Shown: one piece after another, positions 41,693 to 51,829 of the stretch | Layout: each line of letters starts with the position of its first letter | How positions within the stretch are numbered: the stretch's first letter is position 1 | NCBI GenBank assembly: GCA_951640165.1 | Contig: OX621240.1 | Location: 39,126,713 to 39,190,712, forward strand | Reading direction: 5' to 3' | Source: Pseudoips prasinana | Taxonomy: Eukaryota > Arthropoda > Insecta > Lepidoptera > Nolidae | DNA length: 64,000 bases | Program-made: the position numbers and the translations under genes | Notes under the pieces: generated by a model | What the model was told of the DNA's origin: nothing | The model's input: the letters and a program-made list of their open reading frames with translations, nothing else | Database searches by the model: none

Positions 41693-43804
41693 ATGTACAA
41701 TAAGTATAATGGCATTGAAAAAATAAGGTCAATGCAGTCAAAAATATTTAGTTGTCATAATGATATAATTAGATTGAGTAGGAAAAATATTAACATTAAG
41801 CCATGGATCACACCGGGCCTTTTACGTTGTATACGTCACCGAGATAAATTACATAAAATAGTTAAGCAATCTCCACATAATTATACATTACAATTATCTT
41901 ATAAAAGATACAGAAATTTCTGTAATAACTTGTTGAAAAAAATTAAAATTGAGTTTGACAAAAAACAACTTGATGAAGCAGGTTCAAATAGTAAACAGCT
42001 TTGGAAAGTTATAAAATCCACTACCTTTTCTTCTAACCAGCATAAATCGTCTTCAAGTTTACTACGCACTCACTCCTCACCAATTATCGCTGCTGACAAC
42101 GCTAATAAGTTTTTTGCAAACGTTGGAAAGGAACTCGGGGATAAAATAAAAGAGCAAAACGTTAACTTGACTGGTTATTCTTCTACAAGGACTCAACTCC
42201 ATAGTGGGAAATCTTTTGTTCTGTTAGACACAGATGAATCTGAAGTAGAACGAATTATTGTAGGGTTAAAAAACAGTTGCGCAGCGGGTTGGGATAACAT
42301 AAGTAATAATATTCTCAAAAGATTTAAGCACATCCTAGTCCCTCCTTTAACTTTCATTTTTCAAACCTGCCTCTCTGATGGAATTTTTCCCAAATGTCTC
42401 AAAAAAGCCGTTGTTATTCCCGTTCACAAATCAGGGAGTAGGGATCTTGTAACTAATTACAGGCCAATTTCGTTACTACCTTCCTTTTCCAAAATTCTAG
42501 AAAAAATAATAAACAATAGACTTGTCTTATATCTAGAAAAGAACTCTTTGCTTTCAAACATGCAATTTGGTTTTAGAGCTAATTTATCCACATCAGACGC
42601 GGTTGAACATTTAACTGATTTTGTCACAGAGGAACTGGGAAAAGGGAACCTAGTAACTGGTATTTTCCTTGATCTAGCGAAGGCATTCGACACCGTGTCT
42701 ATTCCTAACCTTCTATCCAAGTTAGAGGCATTAGGAATTAGGGGCACCCAGTTGAAACTCTTCGCAAGCTATTTAAATGACCGTACTCAATGTGTTAAAA
42801 TTGACCAATTCATCAGTACGGACATAAAAATTCCTGCTTTTGGAATCCCCCAGGGGAGTATATTGGGCCCTACCCTATTCCTGATTTACATAAATGATCT
42901 GTGTTCCTTAAAGTTAGACCATGGAAAAGTAATTTCCTATGCTGATGACACAGCTTTAATTTTTTCTGCTCCAAACACTACTGCGGTTCATTATTACGCA
43001 CAACATGGGTTTAATGTGATAAATAAATGGCTTAGAAATAATCTACTAACATTAAATGCTGAAAAGACAATGTTTATAAATTTTTGCATGCGTAAAAACC
43101 ACAGACTTCCTAAACAAGATAACATATATGCACACTATTGTCCCAGTCCCTTGGTTCCTTGCGACTGTCCAGTTATTGCTAACACAAATAGCATGAAGTA
43201 CCTTGGTGTTATTATTGATGAAACTCTATCATTTAAACAACATATCCTTGCCTTGTCAAATCGTGTACGGAAACTCATATTCGTATTTAAAAAGCTACGG
43301 CATATTGCTGATATGAAATTGATTAGACTAGTCTATCAGGCATTATGTCAATCTATTATTCAATACTGCATTACTTCCTGGGGTGGTGCTCCAAAAACAT
43401 TAATGTTAATCATTGAACGTGCCCAACGAGCAATACTAAAAGTTGCAACTTTTCGACCTTTCCTTTTTCCTACGTGCCTCCTGTATGAAAAATGCAACGT
43501 TTTAACTGTCCGCCAACTATTTATTAAACGTGCAATTTTAAAACAACACACAACACTCACTTACAATGCTAACCTTACTAACACCAAGAGACGGAAAGAT
43601 ATTATCTGCACTAGTGCATCAGAGTCAAAGTTTATTTATGCAAACAGATTTTATCCTTTTCTCGGACCATATCTTTACAATAAAATAAATAAGTCACTAT
43701 CTATATATAACCTTAACTATACAAATTGTAAAAAAACAGTCAGCAATTTTTTACAAAAATTGAGCTATGATGAGACTGAGGGATTATTTAGTATTCTAAA
43801 ATAA
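41693..43804 (+). CDS. LINE-2 reverse transcriptase frame, uninterrupted
   Basis: 703 codons without a stop or frameshift. The linker has INIKPWITPGLLRCIRHRDK (about residues 33-52) and KQLWKVIKS. The palm has CAAGWDNIS (about 195), NYRPISLLPSFSKILEKI (about 255), FGFRANLSTSDA, GIFLDLAKAFDTVSIPN (about 325), FGIPQGSILGPTLFLIYIND and the catalytic ISYADDTALIF (about 420). Thumb motifs follow: MKYLGVIID, SIIQYCITSWGGAPK, ERAQRAILKVATFRPFLFPT, then the C-terminus ending EGLFSILK. The ATG at 41693 overlaps the TSD, so it belongs to the target rather than the element; there is no reason to think the protein is made. Lacking the endonuclease, this copy cannot move on its own. The clean frame indicates a recent insertion. 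Confidence 0.92.
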   Translation: MYNKYNGIEKIRSMQSKIFSCHNDIIRLSRKNINIKPWITPGLLRCIRHRDKLHKIVKQSPHNYTLQLSYKRYRNFCNNLLKKIKIEFDKKQLDEAGSNSKQLWKVIKSTTFSSNQHKSSSSLLRTHSSPIIAADNANKFFANVGKELGDKIKEQNVNLTGYSSTRTQLHSGKSFVLLDTDESEVERIIVGLKNSCAAGWDNISNNILKRFKHILVPPLTFIFQTCLSDGIFPKCLKKAVVIPVHKSGSRDLVTNYRPISLLPSFSKILEKIINNRLVLYLEKNSLLSNMQFGFRANLSTSDAVEHLTDFVTEELGKGNLVTGIFLDLAKAFDTVSIPNLLSKLEALGIRGTQLKLFASYLNDRTQCVKIDQFISTDIKIPAFGIPQGSILGPTLFLIYINDLCSLKLDHGKVISYADDTALIFSAPNTTAVHYYAQHGFNVINKWLRNNLLTLNAEKTMFINFCMRKNHRLPKQDNIYAHYCPSPLVPCDCPVIANTNSMKYLGVIIDETLSFKQHILALSNRVRKLIFVFKKLRHIADMKLIRLVYQALCQSIIQYCITSWGGAPKTLMLIIERAQRAILKVATFRPFLFPTCLLYEKCNVLTVRQLFIKRAILKQHTTLTYNANLTNTKRRKDIICTSASESKFIYANRFYPFLGPYLYNKINKSLSIYNLNYTNCKKTVSNFLQKLSYDETEGLFSILK

Positions 43805-44042
43805 GTTAATTTTTTAAACATTATATCTTAGGTTTTTGAATTTGTATGTATAATTAAATATTATTTAAATTTTTAACAAAGAATAAGTATACCTTTTAAG
43901 CCGTTAGAACGCCTGTGGTACAGGTTTAACCTAGTACAGGCACAAATTGTCAATAGCTTAGTATTAATTATTTTTAAATTAAGTAAATATAATTTTGTAC
44001 ACATTATTTCTTGAATAAAAATTTATTATTATTATTATTATT
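41698..44042 (+). mobile_element. LINE-2, 5'-truncated, TSD-flanked
   Basis: A 2.35 kb insertion flanked by ATAATGTA at 41690-41697 and 44043-44050. It contains the RT part of ORF2 and a 3' UTR (43805-44042) that ends TTGAATAAAAATTTATTATT plus ATT repeats. Endonuclease and ORF1 are absent owing to 5' truncation. Related to LINE-1. Confidence 0.9.
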
Positions 44043-44081
44043 ATAATGTATTATTAAATCAAAGAATAAAAATATTTAAAA

Positions 44082-44124
44082 ATTATAATTTACCATTTAG
44101 ATAGTCTAAATGGTAAATTATAAT
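44082..44124. repeat. Perfect 20 bp hairpin
   Basis: Arms 44082-44101 and 44105-44124 are perfectly complementary with a 3 nt loop, just downstream of the LINE-2 TSD. Confidence 0.9.
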
Positions 44125-44220
44125 AGCATTTATTGATGAACGAGATCTTAAGCTCTTTCTTATATTATTATTATTAAATACTGCTACTAAACATGGATTC
44201 TGACGACTGAAGTGATACTT

Positions 44221-45543
44221 TATTTATTTATTTATTCTCCACATTTACAACTATTTTTACAGGTGCAACCCAATACAATAGTGTAGTAAAAAAAAAAACT
44301 AATACAACCTAATTTCTATAACTAATTATATATAATGTTATCCTTGTGAATTGACTCAGTGTACAGGCAAAAATGTCTATATCCTCTGCTAACCTGTTTA
44401 GAGTGCGAAGTGCTTGGGTCAGGGGCGCCTTATTAAGGAGATTTGTGCGCCCACTAGGTACGGCCAGCAGCTGAGGCCGACGTCGCCGCCAGACATATCT
44501 GTTCGGAACATTCAGACTTACTAAATTTAATATGTTGGCGTTATGCAATTTGCCTCTTATTATTTTAAATATATATAATACAAGAGCAAACTCACGCCTA
44601 ACTCTCAGCTCGTTGTAACCAACCATGCCTAATATAAACAAGGTTGGATACATAAGCGGGTAAAAAAGATATACTCCATAGAGCTTCAAATATAAAAATC
44701 TAACAAATTTGTTTTGTATTCGCTCCAACATGACACTATATTTAGTCTCATGTGGATGCCAGATCACTGCATTACATTCTAATTTACTTCTCACCAAAGT
44801 GTTATATAAAGCGATAATCGCCGTGATATTTGTGAAACCACGAACAGTTCGCAATATAAACCCTAAATTTCTGTAGGCTTTTTTGCAGCAATTGACGATG
44901 TGATTACGAAACCACAGTCCAGTGTCAAGAGTAACTCCTAAGTCCCTAACCTCTGTGACTCTTGCCATAGGAAACCCATCAATATTGTAATTATATACAA
45001 TAGGACTACGTGCACGCGAGAAAGTAATAGTGACACATTTTTCGACGTTAAATTGTAGGTGATTTTCTTTGCTCCAAGTAACTATGCTATCTATTGCCTT
45101 CTGTAAGCGTATACAGTCATCACTACTCCTCACTGCCAGGCACAACTTTAGATCGTCTGCAAATAATAAACAATTTGCATCTTTTACGACTTTGGGCAAA
45201 TCGTTTATCATAATTAAAAATTGCAGCGGTCCAAGGTTACTCCCTTGGCTCACACCAGACCACGTAAAGTACGGCTCTGACCTGAATCCCTCGTACTCTA
45301 CGTATTGCTGCCTATCTCTCATGTAACTGGCGAAGAAATTAAGTAAGTGTGGTGTAAAACCAACAGCTGCTAACCTCTTGAGCAACACGTCATTATCGAC
45401 CAGGTCGAATGCTTTTTTTAAGTCGAAATAAGCAGCGTCAGCCTGCACCCCACTATCCACAATCGGCAGCACATGAGACATGTAACTCAGCAAGTTACTG
45501 GTGGTGCCTCTCATTGGTCGAAACCCATGTTGTGCATCCGAGA
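44221..45543 (-). pseudogene. LINE-3, RT fragment with 8 bp TSD
   Basis: Flanked by TGATACTT at 44213-44220 and 45544-45551. The frame enters at ISDAQHGFRPM (45543 downward) and runs without a stop to 44309. It has YFDLKKAFDLVDNDVLLKRL, GVSQGSNLGPLQFLIMINDL and the catalytic LLFADDLKLCL, then HLQFNVEKC, VRDLGVTLD and a thumb with SKLECNAVIWHPHETKYSV. The C-terminal tail contains RRRRPQLLAVPSGRTNLL. The polymerase motif is FADD, and overall it resembles Jockey/CR1-group LINEs of a different lineage from LINE-1/2. The first RT blocks and the endonuclease are missing. The 3' UTR ends in (AATA)n at 44221-44240. The frame is clean, so it is recent; the ATG at 45514 is internal and not a true start. 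Confidence 0.9.
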
Positions 45544-45654
45544 TGATACTTAATTCATAACTAGAGAATAACTAAATAAGATGATCCATATAATTTTCCG
45601 AAGGATATAATAATATAGAACGTGTAATCGATGGTATTAAATTGTATGTTATCA

Positions 45655-45795
45655 TCATTTCAGCCGCTGGACCTTGCGCTACCTGCCTCCTGAAGCTTCC
45701 CGGACCCTTACACGATCTTCGGTCCTCATTACGGGGTGGGGCATGCCCACGCAGCGTATAGTTAGCTAGCGGCCGTCCATTCTCCTTTTAAGTTC
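45655..45795 (-). mobile_element. RTE-like LINE 3' scrap
   Basis: TCATCATTTCAGCCG start as in LINE G, followed by a GGACCTTGCGCTACCTGCC region with C-terminal-codon-like spacing. Too diverged to align with confidence. Confidence 0.4.
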
Positions 45796-45837
45796 GAATC
45801 AAAACATAGAATATATCTATTAAACATTACTTTTAAT

Positions 45838-46025
45838 TTTTGACTGCACGACAAGACGACTCTTCGTGTCGCGGGTTCGAGTCCCGCACCGGACAACTAT
45901 TTGTGCGACCCATAAATAGTTGTTCTGAGGCTGGATGTAATTTGTATCCGTTTATTGTGTTTGTAAAGTACCCCGCGACACAGGGATTAGACCCCCTAGT
46001 GCGAGCGTTGTCTTTTAATATTTTC
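45838..46025 (+). mobile_element. SINE F, head deleted in part
   Basis: The head lacks about 20 bases around the A box (GACTGCACGACAAGACGACT). B box GGGTTCGAGTCCCGC and the rest are intact. Confidence 0.85.
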
Positions 46026-46289
46026 TAGATAGTTTTTTAGTTTATCGACACAGACATACATCCAACAATAAAGCGTAGAATTTGTTTCTTACCATACATA
46101 CATGTACCTACGTATATGCCTAGTTGCCTAGTGTTCACGTTTAGGTATTCGTAAGCAATCAATTTTTACTTTTATTATTGGAAATCGACCGCAATGGATT
46201 TTACGCATTGCTCATTAGTTATAGCGCTATGCCTACACTGGTGTTTGATAACGTGACTTCAGACATCAACGACCAGGCACTCGGAAGTC

Positions 46290-46485
46290 AACTCTGCACC
46301 TACTAGGCCAGAATGAGCACCTCATACATTGTAATAATAGTGTAGGCATAGTCCTAATAGTGCACCTACCATGTTTTTCTCTGCATCACCCCAAGGTTGA
46401 CTGGCAGAGAATGCCTTTGGCATTAAGTCCGCCTCTGTACATTTTTGTGCATGAAGTTTAAAAATAAAAATAAATAAATTATGGT
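46290..46485 (+). mobile_element. LINE 3' UTR
   Basis: CCCCAAGGTTGACTGGCAGA, GAATGCCTTTGGCATTAAGT, CCGCCTCTGTAC and the end AAAATAAAAATAAATAAA match a LINE 3' UTR layout I know from insects. No coding part. Confidence 0.6.
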
Positions 46486-46509
46486 TCTGGAAGGCCGTAA
46501 CTGTTACCT

Positions 46510-47095
46510 AGACCTGGACTAGCTAGTTAGTATAGAGGTTACTGACTCTATCTGCTAGGGTCGAGGGTTCGATCCCATCAAAACAAACAAACACAAATCT
46601 TTATGCGATGAGAACGATTATTTATTCTGGTTTTGGGTGTAATTTATGCATAGTATGTTTGTATGTAGAAATAATAATATACATATAATGAAATCGTAGG
46701 AAAGTCAAAACTCTACATTGAATATTTTTTTACAAGGATACTTGGGGCGTGATCTGCAGTCGATATCGAAGCCAAAAATATGGTTTTTTGAATTTTTGTC
46801 TGTTTGTCTGTATGTATGTCCGGGCTAAACTCAAAAAGTACTGCATGGATGTACTTAAAATTTTGCATGAATATTACTAAGAGGTCGGGTCAACATATAG
46901 GCTACATATTATCACGCTATCACCTACGGGGGAGCAGCTGTGATAATTTATAAAGTTTAACGCGGGTAATACAGCGGGGCAGAGCTAGTAATATATAAGT
47001 ATGTTTATCAGTTGTTTGGTTACCATAGCGCAGGCGCGGCCTAATTTGGAATGAGGTGACAGTGTGTTAGCTGTCCCAAGACATTTATGTATTAC
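46510..47095 (+). mobile_element. SINE M, interrupted by element D
   Basis: tRNA-like head CTAGCTAGTTAGTATAGAGG with B box GGGTTCGATCCC, core to TATGTAGAAATAATA, then D, then ATATAAGTATGTTTATCAGT and the tail GTGACAGTGTGTTAGCTGTC. Confidence 0.82.
46677..46991 (-). repeat. Element D nested in SINE M
   Basis: Complete 315 bp-subfamily copy, minus strand, with TAATATA-like sequence on both borders. Confidence 0.87.
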
Positions 47096-47408
47096 TAGCT
47101 GTGCCCCGCGGTTTTACCCGCGTTAAATTTTATAAATTACCACAGCTCCTCCCCTGTAGGTGATAGCGTGATAATATGTAGCCTATATGTTGACCCGACC
47201 TCTTAGAAATATTTATGCAAAATCCGAAGTAAATCCATGCAGAACTTTTTGAGTTTAGCCCGGACATACATACAGACACACAGACAAAAATTCTAAAAAC
47301 TATATTTTTGGCTTCGATATCGATTGTAGATCACGCCCCAAGTATCCTTTTAAAAAAATATTCAATGTACAGTTTTGACTTTCCTACGATTTTATTATAT
47401 GTATAGAT
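47094..47408 (+). repeat. Element D, 315 bp subfamily, inverted partner
   Basis: Complete copy 103 bases from, and inverted relative to, the D at 46677, immediately after the SINE M tail. Confidence 0.88.
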
Positions 47409-47409
47409 G

Positions 47410-47560
47410 TTAAGGTTACTACGCAGGACACGTTATAGAACAAGTTTGTGTGCGGAAAGACAAGTGCACTCTCTATTCTCTTCCTCTCAAAATGCAATGG
47501 GACGGTTATGCGAGGCACGGGACTATAACAACGCCAATTTGCAGACTCCGGGATGCTACT
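47410..47560 (-). mobile_element. SINE C-like degraded piece
   Basis: ACGCAGGACACGTTATAGAA, AAAATGCAATGGGACGG and GCGAGGCACGGGACTATAAC follow the order of the C body but with many differences. Confidence 0.5.
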
Positions 47561-47649
47561 GGGGTTTTCCATACTTTTACACTTACCATACTTTTTTTGA
47601 GGCGGGACTCATAGGGTTCGTTTTACAAAAGGCGACTAAAAGGCTAAAG

Positions 47650-47848
47650 TATCATCATATCAGCCGAAAGACGTCCCCTGCTGGACAAAGACCTCGCCCA
47701 TAGATGTCCACAATTGCCGGTCTTGCGCTATCCACATCCAGCAGTTTCCAGCGACCCGCACAAGATCATCGGTCCATCTTGTAGGGGGCCTGTCAAGCTG
47801 CGTTTTCCGGTTCGTGGTCGCCACTCGAGAACCTTTCTGCCCCATCGT
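47650..47848 (-). mobile_element. LINE G 3' end
   Basis: From (ATC)n through the C-terminal codons to TTCTGCCCCATCG. The frame reads GSRVATTNRKTQLDRPPTRW, with one frame change. Confidence 0.85.
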
Positions 47849-47913
47849 AAAGTATAACTGCACATAAAGAATAAAACCAAACGATAGGCATATTGTTATA
47901 GTTTATTCAATAA

Positions 47914-48286
47914 TAATAATGTCCTCCTAGCCGAGTTTCGGCCACGATGGCCCGTCTGAACAGAGATTAGCCATCTTCGCGGGACATATTATAGTGTTCA
48001 AGTGTGTGCGCAAACACACTTTCTATTCATTCCATCACTCTCGTGATCCAATGGGATGCCTAGCAACACGACCGGAAAGAGGTCAGGTACAGACGGTTTA
48101 ACGTGCTCTACGAGGCACGGGGGTGTAATACCGCCAACTCCCAGACTTCGGACTGAGGCTGAGAAATTTTTCTTTTTACAGAAAAGTTCCGAAACCTCTT
48201 TTGGCCCGACCCGAGATTTGAACCCAGAACCTCGTTCTTTGCGGGTGAACATGCTACCGCTAGACCAACTAGGCAGTCGAGCAGTG
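47914..48286 (-). mobile_element. SINE C with 13 bp TSD
   Basis: Complete copy; GTTTATTCAATAA at 47901-47913 and 48287-48299 is the target-site duplication. Head boxes intact. Confidence 0.93.
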
Positions 48287-48323
48287 GTTTATTCAATAAG
48301 AGTGTAAAAATGCTAGGGGTTTA

Positions 48324-48605
48324 GTTAGTTAGTTGGGCGATAGGTTTCCGCATTTAGCCTCCTAATTGGGCCATTGTGCGTGATACTTGTTTGGCTACTC
48401 GAACCATTTTAGTTCCATCCAGAAGTCCAGGAGACCATGAAAGCCTGGCTTGAGGGCCTCCTGCAGTGTCTTCGGATCATTCAGGAACTTTGCCCGTTGG
48501 TAAGCAACACTCTTGCAGTGTAGCAGTACGTGTGCTGGTGTTTCTTCATTTTCAATGCCCCCTCTGCACAGGGGGCTGTCTGTGACGCCAATCTTGAAGG
48601 AGGTG
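48324..48605 (-). pseudogene. LINE C-terminus with 15 bp TSD
   Basis: AATGCTAGGGGTTTA flanks it at 48309-48323 and 48606-48620. The open frame (48604 to TAG 48395-48397) reads TSFKIGVTDSPLCRGGIENE, ETPAHVLLHCKSVAYQRAKF and LLDFWMELKWFE. The C-x-GG-ENEETP-HVLLHC block is the zinc-knuckle-like end of RNase H-bearing LINE polymerases (R1/I/LOA-like), comparable to LINE-4. A very short 5'-truncated insertion of about 280 bases. Confidence 0.88.
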
Positions 48606-48620
48606 AATGCTAGGGGTTTA

Positions 48621-49390
48621 TATCTTAAGATTTTGTTATGATTGTGAACCTATTAATCAAATCATAAAAGTCAGATGTTATCCTGGCGGAATATTTATAT
48701 TTGTTATTGTTTCCTTTATTATGTAACTAATGAGTTTCGGCAAGTCTTACCTTCCTTTACTTATTCCTTCCTATTGGTGACGTTGACCCAAAAATCTCTT
48801 CTATTTTCCCTCCTGTAGAAGAGGAACTGTGCCGTCGTATTCAGAACTTTAAAGTACAACTTGTGCCTGGAGCCCAGCCTTCAGTAAACAGGATAAGTCT
48901 GAGTTATCCTGTTAACTTGTTGTCCAGTAATTGGACGATACAATAATAACTTTGAGGATAATTTTAGTTACCCGGTTGGAGTTTTAATTAAGTATGGTGC
49001 TTTATAACTATGGTTGTTATTCGATTTGCAGGAAATTTATGGCGTATGTCAGGAGATTTTAGTCAGGGTACTAGTGCGTACCATTTCATCATATACTGAC
49101 TACCCCAACTCTGTTATTCCATACTCCAATCCAAGCTCACATTTACATCTTTTCTTATATATATGAGAGCAGAGTATGTCCGCCAATCACCATCACTTTT
49201 ATTATATGTGCTAGTAAAGCAAGTGGATGTGCTGATATAACTGGATAGATTGAGTGTAGGACTTATGCTTTTCCGTGTTTTACGATGTGGCACTACCAAA
49301 CGCCCTTACTTCAAGGTCTTGTTGAGAGCGCTACTCCACCATTCATTATTGCTAAGGCAGTTGTTAGCTTAAGCAGAATAGCAGAATAAC
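48621..49390. other. Unassigned
   Basis: Around 48780-48900 a C/T-rich stretch followed by CCTGTAG|AAGAGGAACTGTG looks like a 3' splice site, but the following open stretch of about 22 codons matches nothing I know. No gene called. Confidence 0.35.
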
Positions 49391-49990
49391 ATGGTTCCTA
49401 AATTAAATATTGTTAAACATTGCCCTCAGTACCAAGGAGTGGAATTATTTAGTAAGTTACCAGCATCTTTGAACGAAACAGTTTACAATACGAACGTATT
49501 TAAAACAAGGTTGAAGGCCTTCCTATTGGAGAAATGTTTTTATGCTGTGACTGAATTGTGAAACCCAATTATAATCTTAATGTTATTTGTAATGACGTGA
49601 TAAATTAATGTTTTGTAGTTGTTTTTGAAGTTACACTTCTTTTGGCGCGATGGAGAAAAATGATGAGAGTGAATTTTTACGATGCGCGCGCACACCGACA
49701 CCAAAAAATTTAACAGCATGAAGTTAGTTCTAGGTGGTATGAAAATTGATAACTATGTTCAAGTTGTATATTAAGAAGTATAACTTCTAACGCGTGTACA
49801 TAAGTACACACAAGTTTTTTTTTTTTTTTTATTTAAATTTCATGTGTGGACTATTGTATCGTATTATTTTATTTTGTTGTTTTGTTATTATTACAATTTA
49901 TTGTTTTTTCTATTGTATAACTTAATTAATATGTATTCTTTATGGATTCAAACACAATGCAAATAGTTAATGAGTAAATAAATAAATAAA
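49391..49990 (+). pseudogene. LINE C-terminus and 3' UTR, interrupted by element L
   Basis: A 56-codon open frame (49391-49561) reads YQGVELFSKLPASLNETVYN, FKTRLKAFLLEKCFYAVTEL, stop. This is the last segment of Jockey/CR1-group LINE polymerases (y-Gi-lFN-LP--i----fk--Lk-yLle-aFYsv-Ef). The 3' UTR ends AATGAGTAAATAAATAAATA near 49988. Element L lies inside the 3' UTR. Confidence 0.82.
49618..49822 (+). mobile_element. Element L, copy 2
   Basis: Nearly identical to 12331-12525 (first palindrome has TTACACTTC instead of TTATACTTC). Followed by a run of T. Confidence 0.85.
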
Positions 49991-49997
49991 ATAAGCC

Positions 49998-50036
49998 ACC
50001 CTGCGTCACTACGTCGTCATGCTAGTGACGCAGGGT
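49998..50036. repeat. 13 bp hairpin
   Basis: ACCCTGCGTCACT (49998-50010) and AGTGACGCAGGGT (50024-50036), perfect, 13 nt loop. Confidence 0.75.
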
Positions 50037-50198
50037 TGCATGAACAAATATCCCGACGATTCATGTTACTGTACAGCATTCGACTAAACTCCATGCAAGC
50101 TTAGGCTGATATGTTGTTTTTTGAATTCATTCGTCGAACACTGCAGAGAGAGACGAGGCTTCTCCATCGAACTATTCTCTCTTTTAATTTTCTCAGTA

Positions 50199-50440
50199 TT
50201 TATCAATGCCATTACCAAAATTGTTTCTTCACACTATGATCTGTACGCAGACGATTCGCAACTCTACCGCCACTTTGAAGTCGAGGAGACCTAGCCGCTG
50301 ATGCCATCCATAGTCATTTTCGTAACATAAGTGATTGGGCCAAACCTTTTAGTCTAATGATAGCTGGTAGACGGTTCATTCGATTCCAAACTTTAATCAT
50401 CCAGCTCTCAATGACAATGTTCTTATAGCTTACTCCGAAT
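50199..50440 (+). pseudogene. LINE RT catalytic-core relic
   Basis: The frame FINAITKIVSSHYDLYADDS, QLYRHFEVEET, stop, then (same frame) ADAIHSHFRNISDWAKPFSL. YADDSQLY is an RT catalytic motif typical of CR1/Jockey-superfamily LINEs, and the following I-DW-----L matches the segment after it. Only about 80 codons, one nonsense codon. Confidence 0.8.
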
Positions 50441-50457
50441 ATTCCAATAACAAAACA

Positions 50458-50522
50458 CCAGTTGGCTAATCTCCATTGAGACTAGTCACCGTGGTCGAAA
50501 TTAGCCCTTGAGGACATTATAC
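50458..50522 (+). mobile_element. SINE C 3' fragment
   Basis: GTTGGCTAATCTCCATTGAG to TTGAGGACATTAT. Only the last 65 bases of the family. Confidence 0.7.
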
Positions 50523-50531
50523 GGACCCGTA

Positions 50532-50772
50532 TACCGTAGCCTAGTTGGTAGTGATCCTGCCTACGAAGCTGGTGGTCCTGGGTTCGAATCCCGGTAAGTG
50601 CAAATATTTGTGTGATGAGCACGAATATTTGTTTCCGAGTCATGGATGTTTTCTATGTATATAAGTATTTATCTATCTATATAAGTATGTATATCGTCGC
50701 CTGGTACCCATAGTACAAGCTTTACTTAGTTTGGGGCTAGGATGATCTCTGTGACATTGTCCCCAGATATTA
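50532..50772 (+). mobile_element. SINE A, copy 13
   Basis: Complete; starts 10 bases after the C fragment. Confidence 0.92.
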
Positions 50773-51242
50773 TATATATATAATTATATATATTATGTAT
50801 GGACATTGTCCCGATCTCTATTCACCACGGTAATTTTATTTATACCGTTATACCGTAAGCTCATATCTCAAAAACTTTTTTAAAGCTACTTTTGCTTATC
50901 TCTATTGGCCCAATTAACCACCATGCTAACATATCAGTTCGGGGTACCGTCCAACTACAATAATAATAAAATGGACATAAATTAAAAGTAACAAAAGCTA
51001 ATAATACTTTATAGCTTATATGAAGTCAGGCGATAATTCCTATACAACAGTCCAATTAACATTATCACTTAGCCGGTGACGCAAGCTTGATTATTATTAA
51101 ACCATAAATGAACCCATAAATATCCAATGGTATACTTATAGGCTTCCATCATTGTGTATTGGTGCCATTGTTATATATGTTGTAATGCTTGGGTTGTCCA
51201 TTTGGGTAATTCCTGTTAATAATGAGTTAGGTTTTAGACTCA
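50773..51242. other. No recognisable feature
   Basis: A TATATA-rich start, then AT-rich sequence. Confidence 0.5.
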
Positions 51243-51757
51243 TGTCTGTCGAATGATGGTCATTGCTAAACAAAGGCCTGCCATAAGATTTCCACGGTGG
51301 AGTTATGTCATTTGGAGGGATAGGTGATCGCGGTATGATAGTTACAGTACACAGAGAGAAGCTGCTGCCCGTTCTCTAAAAATAAATTTTTAAATTTTGT
51401 TTTTATTTTTTTTATTAAATAAAAAAGGTTTTTATTCACGTAGACTTTAAAAAAGCGCTTGTAAATAGTCAGAACATATTGGTAGTAATATATTATTAAT
51501 TTATAATTATTTCTAGGTACATATAGATATTTAGGTACACGGATTGTAGGAAATAATATACAATAAGATTTATTTTATAACAGTAACGGTATTTAACAAC
51601 TTAAATTAAGTTATTGTCGAGGATCATGTGTAGGTTTATTTATCAAAATTTTAAATTTTTTGCTATATTTTTATCTCCGGAAGATATATCCTCGGGATGA
51701 CTTCTACGCCTCCCAAAGGATGAGAGGTGTGGTCATATTCTTTATCACACAGCATTT
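51243..51757 (-). mobile_element. Element H, interrupted by J
   Basis: The 3' part (51243-51380, CTGCTGCCCGTTCT) and the 5' part (51674-51757, CTCGGGATGACTTCTACGCC) join in the H consensus when J is removed. Confidence 0.75.
51402..51670 (-). repeat. Element J nested in H
   Basis: From the A/T-rich tail through TTTTTATTCACGTAGACTTT to the GTGTAGGTTTATTTATC part; shorter upstream than copy 1. Confidence 0.75.
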
Positions 51758-51829
51758 GCCGTTAGACACACATAAATAGTTTTTAGAATAATTGAGCGTA
51801 AATAATGATCCTAGAATGAAATACAGGGC

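Noticed and set aside
48780..48920. Possible host exon after a CCTGTAG acceptor
   Set aside because: Only about 22 open codons, no recognisable protein and no partner exons.
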